From Campylobacteraceae bacterium (lineage in GTDB: Bacteria; Campylobacterota; Campylobacteria; Campylobacterales; Sulfurovaceae): DNA of 8,221 nt. The first letter of the stretch is position 1, and each line of letters begins with the position of its first letter. A model generated the notes under the pieces. That model was given only the letters and a program-made list of their open reading frames with translations, had not been told where the DNA came from and made no database searches. Of the stretch, positions 5,208 to 8,221 are shown one piece after another. The stretch covers positions 1 to 8,221 of the forward strand of contig JALWZI010000042.1 in the NCBI GenBank assembly GCA_027002755.1, in the 5' to 3' direction. The translations under genes and the position numbers were made by a program.

Positions 5208-7007
5208 CGTCACCGACTTCGCCAGGTTCCGCGGCATATCCACATCATTCCCCAGCCGGATGGAGATCTCCAGTGCTAGCAGCTGGGTCACCACCATCAT
5301 CTCGAAGAACTCCAGCATCGGATGCTCGGCGTGGCGGATGCGGATGAAGTCGTCGGCCAGTTCGAACTCTTCGGGGCTGATGGCCAGGATCGTGGCGTCC
5401 CGGGCGCTGAGCTCCTCGACATTGGATTTGATCTTGTCGTAGAGCAGGGTGCGGGGCATCAGGGCGATGGTGAAGAGCTCCGCGTCGGCCAGGGCGATGG
5501 GGCCGTGTTTCATCTCGCCGGCGGGGTAGCCTTCGGCGTGGAGGTAGCTGATCTCCTTGAGTTTCAGCGCCCCCTCCAGCGCCAGGGGGAAGAAAAGATC
5601 CCGCCCGATGAAGAAGAAGCCATGGCCGTGGAGGTAGCGTTTGGAGAGGCGGTGGATCCGTTCGTGGAGCTTCTCCTCCACCAGGAGCGCCTTGGGGGTG
5701 CGGCGCATGGCATCCAGCTCTCTCTGCAGTGTTTCCGCCTCGAGGGTGCCCCGTTTCTGCCCCAGGTAGAGGGTCAGCATCCAGAGCACCATCACCTGGG
5801 TGGCGAAGGCCTTGGTGCTGGCGACCCCTTTTTCGATCCCGGCCCGGGTCAGGATCGCCGCATCGCTCTCGCGGACGATGGAGGAGTTGTCCACGTTGCA
5901 GATGGTGAGGCTCCGAAGGCCGGCGCGTTTGGCCATCTTGAGCGCTTCGAGGGTGTCGGCGGTCTCGCCGCTCTGGCTGATGGTGATGAAGAGCGTATCG
6001 GGCGTCAGTAGAGGCTCCTTGTAGCGGAACTCCGAGGCGATCTCCACCTGGCAGGGGATCTTGGCCATCCGCTCCAGCAGATAGGCCCCCGTCAGTCCCG
6101 CGTGGTAGCTGGTGCCGCAGGCGCAGATCTTGACGGCCCGGATCCCCTCGAAAAGTTTGGGATCGAGCTCTTCGAACGCGACACGATCCTCCAGGACCCG
6201 CCCCAGCATCGTATCGCTGATGACGGTACTCTGTTCGTAGATCTCCTTCTCCATGAAGAAGCGGTAGCCGTCTTTCTGGGCCATGGCTTTGTCGGCGGGC
6301 AGGGGCTGTGTCGTGATGGGTTTGGGGCCGTTGCTGTCGCAGAGCTCCACTTCGCCGGGTTTGGCGAAACCGTATTCGACGTCTTCGAGATAGTAGGCTT
6401 CCTTGGCCTTGCCGATCACTGCGGTATCGGAGGAGGCGAAGTAGATCTCTTCCCCGTCGAAGGCGATCAGCAGCGGCGAACCGTTCTTGGCGAAGAAGAT
6501 CGTCTCGGGCGCCGCCTCGCTGATGAGGAGAATGGCGTAGGCTCCTTCCAGACGTCCGATCGTGGCCTTGAAGGCTTCGAAGGGCTCCAGGCCCTCTCTG
6601 ATCTTCTGTTCGAAGAGGTGGACGATGGTCTCGGTATCGGTCTGGCTCAGGAAGCGGACTCCCCGGGCTTCCAGCTCCTTTTTGAGCGCCTGATAGTTCT
6701 CGATGATGCCGTTGTGGACCACGTAGCTGAAGGCCCCCATATGAGGGTGGGCGTTGAGCTCGGTCGGTTTGCCGTGGGTGGCCCAGCGCGTGTGGCCGAT
6801 GGCGGCGCCGGGGCCTTCGCTGGTGAACTCGGCCGCTTTTTCCCTCAGGTTTTTGAGCTTGCCCACCGCTTTGAAGTGGGTCAGTTTCCCCTCGCTGATG
6901 ACGGCGATCCCCGCCGAGTCGTATCCCCGATATTCCAGCTCCTGGAGCCCGTCCAGGAGGATCTCTTTTTTCTCTTTGGGGCCGAGATAGCCTACGATTC
7001 CGCACAT
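5199..7007 (-). CDS. glmS: glutamine--fructose-6-phosphate aminotransferase (isomerising), GlcN-6-P synthase
   Basis: GlmS makes glucosamine-6-phosphate from fructose-6-phosphate and glutamine in the cytoplasm. This is the first committed step to UDP-GlcNAc for peptidoglycan and lipopolysaccharide. At 602 residues it is close to E. coli GlmS (609). The N-terminal Ntn-type glutaminase starts MCGIVGYLG, with nucleophile Cys2 exposed after Met removal. It has GHTRWATHG at 71-79, HNGIIENY at 98-105, and SQTDTET at 121-127 with Asp124. Two SIS domains follow. The first contains CGTSYHAG (297-304), ISQSGETADTLEA (343-355) and STKAFATQV (397-405). The second has LEGALKLKEISYLHAEGYPA (477-496), then GEMKHGP with His501. 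The C-terminus MPRNLAKSVTVE carries the catalytic lysine (K597). All key residues are present. The start lies inside glnD (16-nt overlap), with GGAG 8 nt upstream, so the two are co-translated and there is no room for a glmS ribozyme leader. Confidence 0.97.
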   Translation of the reverse strand: MCGIVGYLGPKEKKEILLDGLQELEYRGYDSAGIAVISEGKLTHFKAVGKLKNLREKAAEFTSEGPGAAIGHTRWATHGKPTELNAHPHMGAFSYVVHNGIIENYQALKKELEARGVRFLSQTDTETIVHLFEQKIREGLEPFEAFKATIGRLEGAYAILLISEAAPETIFFAKNGSPLLIAFDGEEIYFASSDTAVIGKAKEAYYLEDVEYGFAKPGEVELCDSNGPKPITTQPLPADKAMAQKDGYRFFMEKEIYEQSTVISDTMLGRVLEDRVAFEELDPKLFEGIRAVKICACGTSYHAGLTGAYLLERMAKIPCQVEIASEFRYKEPLLTPDTLFITISQSGETADTLEALKMAKRAGLRSLTICNVDNSSIVRESDAAILTRAGIEKGVASTKAFATQVMVLWMLTLYLGQKRGTLEAETLQRELDAMRRTPKALLVEEKLHERIHRLSKRYLHGHGFFFIGRDLFFPLALEGALKLKEISYLHAEGYPAGEMKHGPIALADAELFTIALMPRTLLYDKIKSNVEELSARDATILAISPEEFELADDFIRIRHAEHPMLEFFEMMVVTQLLALEISIRLGNDVDMPRNLAKSVTVE

Positions 7008-8221
7008 GCGTTCTTCTCCGTCAACTCTTGGATAATTCTGTCGATATTATGGCAGAAACTGCCGTTCTTTTCGATAAGGAAGAGATCGTTGACCCGTCCT
7101 TTGAGGGTGTGGATCTTGGCCGAGGCGATGTCGACACCCAGCCGGTCGAAGAGGTCGATGAGGTAGGCCAGCAGTCCCGGCTGGTCGGCGGCTCTCAGTT
7201 TCATGACGGCGTACTCCCGGGAGTGCTCGCAGTCGGTTTCGATCTCTTCCCGGCGAACATCGGGTTTTTTGAGTTTGAGCTCGGGATGGGGAAGAAGGGA
7301 CTCCTGAATGATCGTATCGAGTCTCGGGATTTCGCTCTCATCGAGCCGGTCGTTGAAATCGATCTTGAAATATTTGAGTCCTCCCCAGAGCTTGACGATC
7401 TCCATGGCGACCACCTGAAGGCGTGAGAGGCGGTGGAGCATCCAGGCCAGGTTGAGATCGTGGCGCCGGATCACTTCGATGGTAAGGTTGTGTTCGTTGC
7501 TGATGTGGTAGGTGTACTCCTCCATCCGGGCTGCGGCCTGGGCGATGGCGATGATACGCCGGGTGCTGTGGCGGATGAAGAAGGCGTTGGAGGGGATGGA
7601 GAGGATCTTGTTCTGCAGGCTTTTGGGGAGTTCCTTGAAGGCTTTGGAGTTTTTGAGCCGGTCCACGGCCCGGAGGCGTTTGGCGGTCTCGTCCAGACGG
7701 TTCTCGTACTTGAGCGCCTCCAGAGACTGATGGTAGAGGGTCCGCAGAAGTCGGGCACTGTGGCTGTTGTAGACGTCGGTGCCCACCCCTTTCATGTCGG
7801 CATAGGTGAGGATGTAGATCATCTCCAGCAGTTTTCGGCTTCCGAAGCGGGAGACGAAAGCGAGAACGGTCTTTTCGCTGTAGATATCCTCCCGCTGGGC
7901 GGTGACGCTCATCAGGGTATGGTGGAGGATGAGCCGGGCGCCCGCATCGATGAGCGGTTCACTGAAGCCGAGTTTGGCGGCGAAGACCCGGAAGAGAGAG
8001 GCCCCGACCAGGTGGTGGTCCTTTTTACGCCCTTTGCCGGCGTCGTGGAGCAGGGCAACCACCTTGAGCATCGCCTTCTCCTCCGGCTCCAGGGCATCGA
8101 AGAGTTCGGCGATGAAGGGATCTTCGATCTGCTCCATATGACGGAGGGTCTCGATGGAGTGGCGGTCCACGGCGTAGCGGTGGTAGCCGTCGAACTGGGG
8201 CAGATCGATCACCTTTTTCAT
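6992..8221 (-). CDS. glnD: GlnD, bifunctional PII uridylyltransferase/uridylyl-removing enzyme, C-terminal part (cut by window edge)
   Basis: GlnD senses glutamine and adds or removes UMP on PII proteins, which in turn control nitrogen assimilation. The window holds 409 residues, numbered here from its right edge. The HD phosphohydrolase (uridylyl-removing) domain covers about 8-160: YHRYAVDRHS (13-22), ALLHDAGKG (56-64) with H59-D60, HH at 69-70, ILHHTLMSVTAQREDI (98-113, very like E. coli GlnD), and TYADMKGVG (139-147). A helical linker follows. A divergent first ACT domain is at about 246-290, and a canonical second ACT domain is at 338-386 with DQPGLL (346-351). The nucleotidyltransferase domain (roughly 400-450 residues in the family) must lie beyond the right edge. 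The ATG at the very last base is therefore probably internal. The stop lies 16 nt inside glmS. A GlnD-like HD/ACT protein without transferase domain is an alternative I cannot exclude. Confidence 0.87.
   Translation of the reverse strand: MKKVIDLPQFDGYHRYAVDRHSIETLRHMEQIEDPFIAELFDALEPEEKAMLKVVALLHDAGKGRKKDHHLVGASLFRVFAAKLGFSEPLIDAGARLILHHTLMSVTAQREDIYSEKTVLAFVSRFGSRKLLEMIYILTYADMKGVGTDVYNSHSARLLRTLYHQSLEALKYENRLDETAKRLRAVDRLKNSKAFKELPKSLQNKILSIPSNAFFIRHSTRRIIAIAQAAARMEEYTYHISNEHNLTIEVIRRHDLNLAWMLHRLSRLQVVAMEIVKLWGGLKYFKIDFNDRLDESEIPRLDTIIQESLLPHPELKLKKPDVRREEIETDCEHSREYAVMKLRAADQPGLLAYLIDLFDRLGVDIASAKIHTLKGRVNDLFLIEKNGSFCHNIDRIIQELTEKNACAES

Noticed and set aside
5101..5442. Plus-strand frame starting in the repeat region and running into glmS antisense
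   Set aside because: The first third lies in palindromic repeat sequence and the rest is antisense to glmS. There is no convincing ribosome-binding site.
7008..7100. glmS ribozyme upstream of glmS
   Set aside because: The region is coding sequence of glnD and shows no ribozyme core. That ribozyme is known from Gram-positive bacteria with a long glmS leader.
6102..7166. 354-codon open frame on the plus strand opposite glmS and the end of glnD
   Set aside because: It is antisense to two strongly conserved genes, and its product has no domain signature.
8219..8221. ATG at the right edge as the true start of a short HD/ACT protein
   Set aside because: It would begin directly in front of the HD domain and lack the transferase domain expected of GlnD. 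Its upstream context is outside the window, so it cannot be judged as a start.

Overview
The window looks chromosomal, from a GC-rich member of the Campylobacterota (Sulfurovum- or Nitratifractor-like is my best guess). This rests on the overall look of the proteins, the compact overlapping genes and the repeat-filled short intergenic gaps. It is a judgement from memory, not a database result. Almost all bases are coding. Six of the seven genes lie on the minus strand, and both window edges cut a gene.

Positions 1-4515 (minus strand) hold a tripartite RND efflux operon. In transcription order it is a TetR-type repressor, a TolC-type outer-membrane channel, a periplasmic adaptor, and the N-terminal 466 residues of the RND inner-membrane pump, which runs off the left edge. 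Regulator and channel overlap by 7 nt. Adaptor and pump are 2 nt apart. Only the channel-adaptor junction has a real gap (102 nt), and it holds a hairpin and heptamer repeats. In front of the repressor gene are two overlapping inverted repeats, one spanning a plausible -10 box, as expected for an autoregulated operon.

Positions 4516-4621 are a divergent control region. Positions 4622-4876 (plus strand) encode an 84-residue, very acidic, probably all-helical protein I do not recognise. A perfect 13-bp hairpin overlaps its stop codon.

Positions 4877-5198 (322 nt, between convergent genes) contain no credible gene but are packed with repeats. In order they are a hairpin, three TTRGTCA heptamers, an 86-bp element made of two inverted 28-bp palindromes whose stems differ only by compensatory changes, a 113-bp element with imperfect terminal inverted repeats, and three ACTCCnn heptamers running into the end of the next gene.

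Positions 5199-8221 (minus strand) hold the C-terminal half of GlnD (HD and ACT domains), the PII-uridylyl-removing and nitrogen-sensing enzyme. It is followed, with a 16-nt overlap, by complete glmS, the glutamine-dependent glucosamine-6-phosphate synthase. The pair links glutamine sensing to a glutamine-consuming step of envelope synthesis.

I found no new enzymatic or defence system. The least explained parts are the structured repeats in the two gaps and the small acidic protein.
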